A stretch of 64,000 nucleotides of DNA from Allorhodopirellula heiligendammensis (lineage in GTDB: Bacteria; Planctomycetota; Planctomycetia; Pirellulales; Pirellulaceae): positions 2,377,700-2,441,699 of the forward strand of contig NZ_SJPU01000001.1 in the NCBI RefSeq assembly GCF_007860105.1. Reading direction: 5' to 3'. The translations under genes were made by a program, and so were the position numbers. The notes under the pieces are model-generated. The model did no database searches. It had not been told where the DNA came from and was given only the letters and a program-made list of their open reading frames with translations. This document shows, in pieces, positions 29,055 through 37,596 of this stretch. Every line of letters starts with the position of its first letter. The first letter of the stretch is position 1.

Positions 29055-29476
29055 GCCGCATCAGCCATCGCTCTGGTTTCTCACTGCTCGAAATGCTGCT
29101 GGCGCTGGCGATTTTGGGTGGTTCGCTGGGAATCTTATCCACGATTGCGATGAAGGGCGCCGATGCAGCCCGCGAGGCGGAACATTTGGCCCAGGCGAGG
29201 CTGATCGCGCAGAGTCAACTGGCGATGATTTTAGCGAGCAATATTCATCCCGCAGCAGTTCCCCCAACCCCGGTCGCGCCAGTCGATTCGGAATCCACGA
29301 CACCGTTCCAGTATCAGGTCGACGTTGCCATGGCACCCATCCAGGGCATGCTTGCGATTCGCATCACTGTCCGCGCCCTCGATCCCAATGGTGGGATGCC
29401 GATTGCAACCTATTCGATCACGCGGTGGATGATCGATCCTTTGCTCGGGTTGGCCGATCAAGAGACGGAGGTATAG
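29051..29476 (+). CDS. gspI: Type II secretion minor pseudopilin GspI-like
   Basis: This is a 141-residue protein starting at GTG inside the gspH stop. The short leader MSRISHRSG is followed by FSLLEMLLALAILGGSLGIL with Glu at +5. The next segment, AEHLAQARLIAQSQLAMIL, fits the GspI pattern (helix followed by RLIAxSQLAE-like sequence). A proline-rich loop comes near residue 75, then a beta-rich end with YSITRWMID. It is likely part of the pseudopilus tip complex with GspJ and GspK. It ends 4 bases before gspJ. Confidence 0.78.
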   Translation: MSRISHRSGFSLLEMLLALAILGGSLGILSTIAMKGADAAREAEHLAQARLIAQSQLAMILASNIHPAAVPPTPVAPVDSESTTPFQYQVDVAMAPIQGMLAIRITVRALDPNGGMPIATYSITRWMIDPLLGLADQETEV

Positions 29477-29480
29477 AAGG

Positions 29481-30530
29481 ATGATTCAGTCTACCTTCAT
29501 GCGGCGTTCACGCGCGGCCTTTACGTTGCTTGAGATGTTGCTAACGCTTGCGATGTGCGTGGTGCTGATGACACTTGTGAGCGGTGCGATCTCGTTCTAC
29601 GTCCGCGAGATGGCTTCGGCTGAACAGGTCTATCGAAATTCGCAGGTCGCTTCGGCGGTATTGCAGATGATTGAGGATGACCTGCGGATGACGCTGACCA
29701 CGCGTCCCATCGACACGGCGCCGCTGGCCGAAGTGCTATCCTCTGCATCGTCACCCCTTTCAGCACTGGGAATCAGCTCGGGTGCAGCCGGTGGCGATGA
29801 GGATTCCGTTCCCGAAGATTCAGGTTTGAGCGGATCCGGTGCCGATGCGAGCGATGAAGAGGCTGCCGATGCGGAAACTTTCGACGCCAGTCTGGGGGGG
29901 AGTGTGCTGATGTCACCAGGCCTGATCGGTAGTTCCAACCAATTACAGATCGACGTCAGTCACCTGCCAACCCTGGAAGACTCCGTCATCGATCCGGCCA
30001 TGGCGATCTCCAATGGCAAACTACTCGATCGTCCCAGCGATATTAAGACGGTTAGCTATTTTGTTCAGCCCGCAGGCGCTGTCGGCAGCATGGACCCACT
30101 GGAGGAACTTGCTACCTCCAGCGGCATGGCGAGTACTACGACGGCCGCCGGACCCACCGCCGGCGGTCTGGTCCGCCGCGAATTGGACCGGGCAATCACC
30201 TCGCATGCGTCGTCCACAGGCGGCTTGGCACGACTGACGTCGGCGGGGGAGATCATCAGTACCGAAGTGACAGCGATCCAATTCGAGTACTACGAGAACG
30301 GGAACTGGATGACGTACTACAACACTGATTCTGTCGGGTTTTTACCGCCGGCAATTCGAGTAACGATTCAGATTGGTGGAGGCAGTGCGTTTAGCACCGG
30401 GGATGCTGCGGCTGTCCAAAGCGTCAATACCTACACTCACGTGATCTACCTCCCGATGAGCCATCCTGAAGACGCCGAAGAATTGACCGACACGAGTACT
30501 GACAGTGCTTCAGGAGGGTCGGGAGTATGA
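29481..30530 (+). CDS. gspJ: Type II secretion minor pseudopilin GspJ-like
   Basis: This is a 349-residue protein. After the leader MIQSTFMRRSRAA comes FTLLEMLLTLAMCVVLMTLV, Glu at +5, then YRNSQVASAVLQMIEDDLRM, where GspJ proteins carry a similar helix. An acidic Ser/Asp/Glu-rich insert spans about residues 95-135. The end of the domain (AIQFEYYENGNWMTYYN, then LPPAIRVTIQI) matches the GspJ C-terminal beta-sheet. It is longer than classic GspJ (about 200 residues), mostly through the insert and a Thr/Ser tail. A strong GGAGG (29467-29471) lies 9 bases before the ATG. Its stop overlaps gspK by ATGA. Confidence 0.8.
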   Translation: MIQSTFMRRSRAAFTLLEMLLTLAMCVVLMTLVSGAISFYVREMASAEQVYRNSQVASAVLQMIEDDLRMTLTTRPIDTAPLAEVLSSASSPLSALGISSGAAGGDEDSVPEDSGLSGSGADASDEEAADAETFDASLGGSVLMSPGLIGSSNQLQIDVSHLPTLEDSVIDPAMAISNGKLLDRPSDIKTVSYFVQPAGAVGSMDPLEELATSSGMASTTTAAGPTAGGLVRRELDRAITSHASSTGGLARLTSAGEIISTEVTAIQFEYYENGNWMTYYNTDSVGFLPPAIRVTIQIGGGSAFSTGDAAAVQSVNTYTHVIYLPMSHPEDAEELTDTSTDSASGGSGV

Positions 30531-32404
30531 GTGCGCAACAGGATCTCGATCCACGCCCCCGACGGCGGCGGCGTGGGCTGACCACTGGGGCGGTCGTGGA
30601 GATGGCTTCCGATGCGCGGGAAATACGGGCATGCGGTCGCTCTCGTTTCCCCGCCGGGCAACGTGGACCACGCTCGCAGAGTAAGCGTCAGGGCTTTTTT
30701 CTCATTTTGGTGCTGGTGGTCGTGGCAATCTCGGCAATGGCGGTCTATTCATTCGCGGAGTTGATGCTGGCCGCAGATGAGACTGCTTACCTTCAAGGCG
30801 ATCTGGTTCAGTCACGGCTGAATATGGATTCGGGTGTGGAAGCAATCCGTTTGATCCTCGCCAGTCCTCCAGCGGACCGCGATGCCGCTGGCGGCGTTTA
30901 CAATAACGCCATGAGTTTTCGTGGCGTTGCGATCACAAATATCGCCGACGGCCCGGTACAGCGTTACACGGTGGTGGCCCCCAGTTTGACCGACACCGGT
31001 TCTCTCGGCGGAATCCGCTATGGTTTGCAGAACGAGTCCGCGCGGATCAATGTCAACGCTCTGCTCGTTCTCGAAGAAAACTCCGACGCCATTGGAATGC
31101 TGACGGCACTGGCGGGCGGGGGCGGTGAGTCCGATGACGGTGGGATCCTGGGGGAAGACTCCGGCGCATCCAGTGATGACACCGAGACGCTTGATTCCAG
31201 CTACGTCGCGGTGGATTTGTTATTAACCCTTCCGGGCATGACCGAACCAATCGCCGAGGCAATTTTGGACTGGATTGATACCGATACCGAGCCACGGCCA
31301 TCCGGGTGCGAGGACGAGTACTATGCATCGCTGCCGTCCCCCTACAGTTGCGCTAACGGGCCGCTGCAGAGTGTCGAGGAGTTGCTGCTCGTACGCGGCG
31401 TGACACCGCAGTTGTTGTTTGGGGCCGATGCCAACCGCAATGGCGTCCTCGATCTCGATGAACAGCAGCGTACGATGTCGAGTATTGATACCGCGGGCGC
31501 TCTCGGCTGGGCAAACTATCTGACTGTTCACGGTGCCGAAAACAATATGACCAGTGCTGGGGACCCTCGTGTTAACGTCAACGGCGAAGACCTCGAGGTG
31601 CTCTATGATGAATTGATCACCGCCCTGGGCGACGAACAGTATGCCTCTTTTATTGTGGCCTACCGCATGTCAGGCACATCCTCACTGGTCAATTCGGCCG
31701 CACTGGCCGCAGCGGCGGGGGCCGCTGGCGGTGATGAAGTCACGCAGCCCGCTGCGGGGCAAGAGGGCGATGCTGCCAGCACGGTGCCGTGGGAAACGGA
31801 CGCGATGTCAAGTCTCGATCTGACAGCAGGTGCGGGCGTGCAAATCAATCAGGTTCTCGACCTGATCGGTGCCCAAGTATCCGTAGACGGAACCACCTAT
31901 TCGTCGCCGTTTCTCGACGATCCCGCTGCAATGGGCGAGTACCTACCCTTGCTCATGGACCAGTTGTCGACCCAGGACGTCGAAGCGTTGCCAGGCCGTA
32001 TTAACTTAAATGAGGCGCCCACAGAGATCCTGATGGGCTTGCCATTGCTGGATATCGATACCATGTCAGCTCTGGTGGAGGCCCGCGGTGCTGGGGGCGG
32101 TGTGCACACAGGCAGCACGTCGACTGATCGATCCCACGCAGCGTGGCCATTGACCGAAGGTATCGTGACACTCGACCAAATGCGTGCACTTTTGCCACTC
32201 GTGACGGCCGGGGGTGATGTGTTCCGAGCTCAAGTGATTGGGTTTGACGAATCGACTGGCCTGTCGGTGCGCGGCGAAGCGATTATCGATGCCACCACCA
32301 CGAATCCCCGTGTGGTGGCATTCCGAAACTTGACGCATCTCGGACGTGGGTTCGATATGTCCGTGCTGGGCGGCAACGTTGGGCAGCCCTTGACTGAAAA
32401 TTAA
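30527..32404 (+). CDS. gspK: Type II secretion pseudopilin GspK
   Basis: This is a 625-residue protein, about twice the size of enterobacterial GspK. A basic N-terminal leader of about 56 residues (RPRRRRRG, then SKRQG) precedes the hydrophobic helix FFLILVLVVVAISAMAVYSF; as in other GspK proteins, the +5 Glu is absent. The body contains the T2SK helical domain: PGMTEPIAEAILDWIDTD, then a Cys pair (GCEDEYY to YSCANG), VEELLLVRGV, and an EF-hand-like loop DANRNGVLDLDE. A second similar motif near the C-terminus (RINLNEAPTEILMGLPLLD) is a helix-hairpin-helix. GspK caps the pseudopilus tip. It overlaps gspJ by 4 bases and ends 70 bases before the next gene. Confidence 0.82.
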   Translation: MSAQQDLDPRPRRRRRGLTTGAVVEMASDAREIRACGRSRFPAGQRGPRSQSKRQGFFLILVLVVVAISAMAVYSFAELMLAADETAYLQGDLVQSRLNMDSGVEAIRLILASPPADRDAAGGVYNNAMSFRGVAITNIADGPVQRYTVVAPSLTDTGSLGGIRYGLQNESARINVNALLVLEENSDAIGMLTALAGGGGESDDGGILGEDSGASSDDTETLDSSYVAVDLLLTLPGMTEPIAEAILDWIDTDTEPRPSGCEDEYYASLPSPYSCANGPLQSVEELLLVRGVTPQLLFGADANRNGVLDLDEQQRTMSSIDTAGALGWANYLTVHGAENNMTSAGDPRVNVNGEDLEVLYDELITALGDEQYASFIVAYRMSGTSSLVNSAALAAAAGAAGGDEVTQPAAGQEGDAASTVPWETDAMSSLDLTAGAGVQINQVLDLIGAQVSVDGTTYSSPFLDDPAAMGEYLPLLMDQLSTQDVEALPGRINLNEAPTEILMGLPLLDIDTMSALVEARGAGGGVHTGSTSTDRSHAAWPLTEGIVTLDQMRALLPLVTAGGDVFRAQVIGFDESTGLSVRGEAIIDATTTNPRVVAFRNLTHLGRGFDMSVLGGNVGQPLTEN

Positions 32405-32474
32405 GTCGAATCTGACAATTTGACTAAACTACAAGCTATCAACTTTATCCAATTCGATTTCTCGATAATCTGTT

Positions 32475-34187
32475 ATGAAACTCGCACTTGATTGGGACGA
32501 CGAACAAGTCCGCATGGTGGCGGCTGACCGATCCGCACGCGGAATTCGCATTCGTGCCGCTGCCGTGGTTCCCATCGGCGAGGAGGGATTGCAGGCCACG
32601 TTGGCCGAGATGTCACGCACGTACTCCTTGGAGAAGAGCGATGTGCTCGTCGCTGTCGGCCGTGACCGCGCCGAGCTCCGGCAAATGCAGTTCCCGCCGG
32701 TGCCCATCGAGGAATTGCCAGACATCGTTCGGTTCCAAGCGATTCGGCAGTTCGCCTCGGCCGGGGACAGTGCCGAGATCGATTTCATCACGACGCGGAC
32801 GGACGAAAAAGGCATTCATGCGATCGTCGCAGCGACCGGTCCTACGCAATTAACGCCGATCCGCAAGGCGGTTGAGAAGGCCGGCTGGACGCTTGAACGG
32901 GTAGGCCTGCGACCGATCGCAGCAGCGGCACTCTACCGGCTCAAAGCCTCCGATGTGATCGCCGAGCTCTCCCACAGCGGCGAGGGCGATGAGCCCGTTG
33001 TCGCCCTGATCGACCTCGTCGCCAACGAAGCGGAAATTGTGCTGCTCCGCCATGGCGAAATCACCTTCGTTCGCTCCGTGCGATTGCCCGATGGAGACGC
33101 GTCGGCGACGAAGTCACGCTCGGCGTCACTGGCCGGCGAGATTCGCCGCAGTATGATTGCGTGCGGTGCTGCGGGCACCAACTGCCACGTTGTCATGTGG
33201 GGGCGGGCCGAACGGCACGGCGAGGAACTCAAGCTGCTCGCTGAACGGCTTTCGGGACAACAGGAAACCCCGTGTCAAACTCGGCTGCTCGATCCGCTCG
33301 AATTAGTCGGCACCGATTCAAAAATTCGTGATGCGACCGGCGAGATGGTCGGTCGACTGGCGCCCTTGGTGGGCTTGCTGGTCGCTGATGATGGTCACGA
33401 AAATGAGTTGATCGATTTTCTCAACCCTCGCGAGACCATTGAGGCCACGACCGACAAGCGGAAACTTGCACTCATGGTGGGTGTGCCCGCCGCACTGGTA
33501 TTGGCCCTGGGCTGGTTGCTGTGGAGCAACCTCGCTCGCCTGACAACTCAAATCGACCGTCAAACCGCGGTCAATAAGGATTTACGAACCAAAACAGAAG
33601 CCGCCGAGGATATGATCGAGCGGACCGAACTGGTGGACCAGTTCCTTGATAGTGATGTCAATTGGCTCGACGAATTCGAACAACTCGCCGCTTCCATGCC
33701 ACCTGCTGACGAGTTGATCGTCAAGGAAGTTCTGGCGGCATCCAATCCACGTGGAGGTGGCGGGCGTTTGGTGGTGACCGGGTTGGTGACATCGCCCGAA
33801 GTCATCAAGCAGTTTGAAACCGTAATGCGAGATGACACGCACCAAGTGACCGGCGACAAAGTGACTCAGTTGCCAAGTGATGACGCGTATCGTTGGAAAA
33901 TGAGTGAAACCATTCGGCTCGCCCCTGAAGCGGTCCGCGAAAAACGTTACACACAGATGACGGCCCTGGGGCCATCAGACTCCGAGCCGGAACCGACCGC
34001 CGAGTCTGAATCCAGCACCGACCCAGATCCCGGCGTCGAACCGGCATCGAGCGCCGAGCTGGAGACCAATTCCGAACAGACTGCCGACTCTGAGCCGGTA
34101 ACTGAACCGGCTACGGAACCGGCTACGGAACCAACGCCCGCCCCTGAAACACCGTCGGACAGCTCTTCCGATTCGGAGGTAATCTAA
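32475..34187 (+). CDS. GspL/PilM-like protein fused to a PilN-like membrane part
   Basis: This is a 570-residue protein. Residues 1-300 resemble the actin-like cytoplasmic fold of PilM/GspL (MKLALDWDDEQVRMV, VAVGRDRAELRQMQFPP, ELPDIVRFQAIRQF, RPIAAAALYRLK). A single membrane segment lies at about 331-350, followed by a coiled-coil-like stretch (TTQIDRQTAVNKDL) and a PilN/GspL-like periplasmic domain (WLDEFEQLAASMP, then LVVTGLVTSPEVIKQFE). The last 70 residues are a Glu/Pro/Ser/Thr-rich low-complexity tail with repeated EPAT. It therefore covers the roles of PilM plus PilN, linking the secretion ATPase to the inner-membrane platform. Its TAA stop shares a base with the ATG of the next gene. 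Confidence 0.75.
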   Translation: MKLALDWDDEQVRMVAADRSARGIRIRAAAVVPIGEEGLQATLAEMSRTYSLEKSDVLVAVGRDRAELRQMQFPPVPIEELPDIVRFQAIRQFASAGDSAEIDFITTRTDEKGIHAIVAATGPTQLTPIRKAVEKAGWTLERVGLRPIAAAALYRLKASDVIAELSHSGEGDEPVVALIDLVANEAEIVLLRHGEITFVRSVRLPDGDASATKSRSASLAGEIRRSMIACGAAGTNCHVVMWGRAERHGEELKLLAERLSGQQETPCQTRLLDPLELVGTDSKIRDATGEMVGRLAPLVGLLVADDGHENELIDFLNPRETIEATTDKRKLALMVGVPAALVLALGWLLWSNLARLTTQIDRQTAVNKDLRTKTEAAEDMIERTELVDQFLDSDVNWLDEFEQLAASMPPADELIVKEVLAASNPRGGGGRLVVTGLVTSPEVIKQFETVMRDDTHQVTGDKVTQLPSDDAYRWKMSETIRLAPEAVREKRYTQMTALGPSDSEPEPTAESESSTDPDPGVEPASSAELETNSEQTADSEPVTEPATEPATEPTPAPETPSDSSSDSEVI

Positions 34188-35458
34188 TGACCCAGCGTGA
34201 ACGCATTCTATCGATCGGCATCGGCGGGCTATTCGTCGTGCTCGCATTGAATTGGGGATTCAATCAATACCGCTCGGCGATCAAGTATCGTCAGGGGCGA
34301 TTGAATTCCCTGACGAAGGAGGCCGAAGACCTGCAAGCCAAATTGCTCGCCGGTGCGGAAGCCGAGCGACAACTCGGTGAATACAAAGTCCGTTCATTGT
34401 CGAGCGACCCGGAAGTTGCTAAGAGCAGCTATCAAGCCTGGTTGCTGAGCACGGTGGGCAGGCTAGGCATCGCCGACGCCGTAGTTGATCCGGTGGGGAG
34501 TGGGCCTGTCGACGATCTGTATACACAGTTTGCCTACCGGGTCTCAGGAAAAACCAATTTGACGGGCGTCGTCGATTTGGTCTATGCCATTCAGAGCCGA
34601 GATCAACTGCACCGGATCCGTGAAATCAATTTCGCACCGATGCGTCAAACTCTCAGCCAAGCCGCAAAGAAGACCGAGGCTGACGAGGAAATGCTCAGTC
34701 TCGTACTGATGATTGATGCGATCGCATTGAACATCGCTGAAGCCACGCCGGCGCCACCGAGCGACGAGCCGTCGTGGCGGATCACACGCTCGCTCGACGC
34801 GTCGCGTGCAGCCATCCTCAATCGCAACTTTTTCCAGCCTCCCAATCAAGCCCCGCAGTTCGAGGGTGCGGCAACCATTGTCGCCTACCGTGGCAAAGAG
34901 AATGAGTTGCCGCTGAAGTTCAGCGATCCAGAAAATAACCGTGTGAATGTGAGCATCGAGGGCGACTTGCCCGAGTGGGTCCGGTGGGATGCTGAGTCCG
35001 CCAAGCTGGTCGTCACGCCGCCCGCCAAAGCGGAGGTTTCTGAGGAAAACGGAGATGACAGCGCCGACAACAACGCCGACGCCATCAAAGAGTTTGAGGT
35101 GCGAGTGATTGCGACCGATGACGGTTTTCCACACCGGCAGACGACTCAGTCATTGGTCGTACGAACGCAGGATCCGCCGCCTCCGCCGGCACCACCGAAA
35201 GCCACTCCTGGATTCGATGATGCGACGCAGACCTTCCTCACCGCGTTGGTACAAGGCGGTGATGATTGGACAGCATGGATGAACGTGCGAACCCGTGGCA
35301 CCACTTTGAAGCTGAAGATTGGCGACGAGTTCGAGATCGGCTCGATCAGCGGAAAGGTTACCGGCGTGACCGCCCGCCGAGTGACGTTGGAAATCAACGG
35401 TCAAAGTTACGAATTGCGTCCCGCTGGCAAACTCAGTGACGTGCTCGAGGGATCTTGA
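34187..35458 (+). CDS. GspM/PilO-like protein with cadherin-like and GspC/PilP-like domains
   Basis: This is a 423-residue protein with a short cytoplasmic N-terminus, one membrane helix at about residues 9-26, a coiled-coil-like part (RLNSLTKEAEDLQAKLLAGA) and a PilO/GspM-like ferredoxin fold (QLHRIREINFAPM). After a proline-rich linker, residues about 220-325 look like a cadherin-like/dystroglycan beta-sandwich (KFSDPENNRVNVSIEGDLP, VIATDDGFPHRQTT). A PPPPPAPP linker leads to a C-terminal module, KIGDEFEIGSISGKVTGVTA then RPAGKLSDV, like the homology region of GspC/PilP. If right, this one protein supplies the M and C functions that normally need two. It is the last gene of the operon; gspD, gspE and gspF do not follow. 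Confidence 0.66.
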   Translation: MTQRERILSIGIGGLFVVLALNWGFNQYRSAIKYRQGRLNSLTKEAEDLQAKLLAGAEAERQLGEYKVRSLSSDPEVAKSSYQAWLLSTVGRLGIADAVVDPVGSGPVDDLYTQFAYRVSGKTNLTGVVDLVYAIQSRDQLHRIREINFAPMRQTLSQAAKKTEADEEMLSLVLMIDAIALNIAEATPAPPSDEPSWRITRSLDASRAAILNRNFFQPPNQAPQFEGAATIVAYRGKENELPLKFSDPENNRVNVSIEGDLPEWVRWDAESAKLVVTPPAKAEVSEENGDDSADNNADAIKEFEVRVIATDDGFPHRQTTQSLVVRTQDPPPPPAPPKATPGFDDATQTFLTALVQGGDDWTAWMNVRTRGTTLKLKIGDEFEIGSISGKVTGVTARRVTLEINGQSYELRPAGKLSDVLEGS

Positions 35459-35685
35459 ACTGAGTACGGTGGGACTGTTGTCCCGCCCGAGGTGCCGGCG
35501 CGGGACCGCCGCCGTAGTTCGATGCCGGGGACGCGAGTCCGCGGCGTTTCGCTCGCGGGGCTGGGAGCAATGTTGCGCGGACGAATCAGTTCACGGTGTG
35601 GCGGCGTTTTCTCGTGATCGCTTTCGCGGTAGGGTTTGGGTTACACGCAGCCAATTCTTCCGCGTCCCCTCAAGCTAATCTCGTC

Positions 35686-36237
35686 ATGTCACCGATCGCC
35701 ACGCGTCCCTACCACACCGTCCTACAAATTATTTCGGTGGTGTGGTTGATTGTCGCAGTGCTCGCGTTGGCGGCTCACTCGTTCAGCCCGCCTGCCGTCG
35801 CGAATGGGTGGCAGGCTGAGACACCGTCGTTGACCAGTGGCGATGCATTGGTGATCGCTGGTCTCAGCGGATTGATCGCGATCGCGTCGACTCTGCCGGG
35901 ATGTTTCATCATTGTGCCCGAGCAAACAGCTCCCGCGTCATCGATGGTATCCCGGCCGGCCGAGGCGGATGAAACTAACCTTCCGCCCCCGCAATCAGCG
36001 AGCGAATCAAGCAGGAACGTCGAACTCTCGCCGCATGATCTCGCGTTGGAACGCCTCGGCCAGGCTTTTCTGGCAGGAATGCTGATTCGCCTCACCGGGA
36101 CAGTTGCTTTGTTTTTGGGTTGCAGTTATTACATGGAGGCTTCACCGACACAAATTGGAATTTGGGTGCTGGGGTGGCATTTGGTCCTGCTGCTGACTGA
36201 GGTCATCACCCTATCACGTCAAATCCGAGTGTCCTGA
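35686..36237 (+). CDS. Membrane protein of unknown function upstream of atpB
   Basis: This is a 183-residue protein with about four hydrophobic segments (for example TVLQIISVVWLIVAVLALAA near the N-terminus and ALVIAGLSGLIAIASTL), a polar Pro/Glu/Ser loop in the middle, and two helices at the C-terminus (FLAGMLIRLTGTVALFLGC, then IWVLGWHLVLLLTEV). The last part is reminiscent of AtpI-like proteins encoded before F-ATPase genes, and the gene sits 198 bases before atpB, but the resemblance is weak. The ATG at 35686 was chosen; an upstream GTG at 35596 would add 30 residues that could pass for a signal peptide. No ribosome-binding site decides between them. Confidence 0.55.
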   Translation: MSPIATRPYHTVLQIISVVWLIVAVLALAAHSFSPPAVANGWQAETPSLTSGDALVIAGLSGLIAIASTLPGCFIIVPEQTAPASSMVSRPAEADETNLPPPQSASESSRNVELSPHDLALERLGQAFLAGMLIRLTGTVALFLGCSYYMEASPTQIGIWVLGWHLVLLLTEVITLSRQIRVS

Positions 36238-36435
36238 TACTGGATTGTCATGTAGATTATGATGTCGCCTGTTAGCGGGCGGTTGCCCTCGTGGTTTTTG
36301 AGTGTCTGTACTAACCTGAAAAGGTAGCGCGGGATAACATGAACCACCTCGCTGACGCGTCCGGATAGTTGATAGACCACCCGCTAGCCGGTTTGACCCG
36401 TTTTTTCCGTCCTCCTCGCCGTTTCACGCCTTCCC

Positions 36436-37482
36436 ATGCTTTACCTGCTTGCTGCCGGCCAAGACCCGACCGATCATGCAATTCCGCATTCATTGATCCA
36501 TTCACCGCTGCTGCGAATTCCGGTGAGCGATGGCGAAACAAGCGTTCCCGCGATGGGGATCCACAACGGCTATTACGAATTCTTTATCACCAACCATCTG
36601 ATGATGTCCGCGATCGCGGCGTTGTGCCTGATTGTCGTCGGTGTGTTTTGTTCGCGACGAATCAGCATTTATCACGGTGAGGGGTTGGGGCGCTACCAGA
36701 CTCGCGGTCGGATTTCGCAGCTGTTCGAAACAATTTGTGCGTTCATTCGGGATGAAGTCGCTTACCCCAATCTTCGGGGACTGACCGATAAGTACATCTA
36801 CTACATTTGGACGGTGTTCTTTTTTATCCTGTTCGCCAACATTCTCGGCGTGATCCCATTCGGGTACATGCTCCAGATGATCACCGGCGATACCCACTTT
36901 TCGCATTGGGGCGGTAGTGCGACAGGTAACCTGTCGATGACCGGGGTGATGGCTCTGACATCGTTGTTCGCAATCGTGTTCATCGGAATTCGCGAAACCA
37001 GTCTCAAAGACTTCCTTAACCACTTCAATCCGATTGGTTGGGATGGTGGGATCATGATGCTGCCCATCGCATTGATGTTGTACGTGCTCGAAGTGCTCAG
37101 TCTCCTGATCAAGTGTTTCGTGTTGGCCATGCGACTTTTCGGGACGATGATGGCGGGGCACCTTGTCCTCGCGGCATTCGTCGGGCTGATTTTTGCGGCG
37201 CGTGCTGCTGGGGATGGGACGGCCCTCGCCGTCAGTATCCCCGTTGTGCTCGTGGGTACCGCCTTGACGCTCTTGGAGCTTTTCGTGTGCTGCCTGCAAG
37301 CCTTCATTTTCACGTTCTTGACCGTGCTGTTCATCTCGTCAATGGCTGTCCACGAACATGACGAGCATCTCGACGATGACCCGCATGCGATGGACGACGC
37401 CAACCAGATGGACCCGGACAAGATCTTTGATCCAGGCCGGATCAGTCCCGCCGTCGGTGCGAGCCATCCGGCAGGTGCATAA
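36436..37482 (+). CDS. atpB: ATP synthase F0 subunit a
   Basis: This is a 348-residue polytopic membrane protein that forms the proton half-channels against the c-ring. The diagnostic segment LAMRLFGTMMAGHLVLAA carries the essential stator arginine (Arg233). It is followed by LELFVCCLQAFIFTFLTVLF and then a long His/Asp-rich C-terminal tail (AVHEHDEHLDDDPHAMDD). The N-terminal signature YIYYIWTVFFFILFANILG is also typical. The tail and a long N-terminus make it larger than the E. coli subunit (271 residues), as in other planctomycetes and verrucomicrobia. Unusually, the next gene is an amidohydrolase, not atpE; the rest of the ATP synthase genes are not in the window. Confidence 0.92.
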   Translation: MLYLLAAGQDPTDHAIPHSLIHSPLLRIPVSDGETSVPAMGIHNGYYEFFITNHLMMSAIAALCLIVVGVFCSRRISIYHGEGLGRYQTRGRISQLFETICAFIRDEVAYPNLRGLTDKYIYYIWTVFFFILFANILGVIPFGYMLQMITGDTHFSHWGGSATGNLSMTGVMALTSLFAIVFIGIRETSLKDFLNHFNPIGWDGGIMMLPIALMLYVLEVLSLLIKCFVLAMRLFGTMMAGHLVLAAFVGLIFAARAAGDGTALAVSIPVVLVGTALTLLELFVCCLQAFIFTFLTVLFISSMAVHEHDEHLDDDPHAMDDANQMDPDKIFDPGRISPAVGASHPAGA

Positions 37483-37596
37483 ACGCGGGCTCACTCCGGC
37501 GTCATGATGTCGACTCAGTTCACAGGCCGAAGAGTCGCCGGTTCAGCGGGCAGCATCCCGCAAAGTGGAGGTCGGAAGGGATTGGGCCCGAGTCAT

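Noticed and set aside
36502-37299. Long open frame on the minus strand opposite atpB (His/Gln-rich)
   Set aside because: It lies fully within a clearly recognised gene on the other strand and its composition is that of a reverse shadow of a membrane protein.
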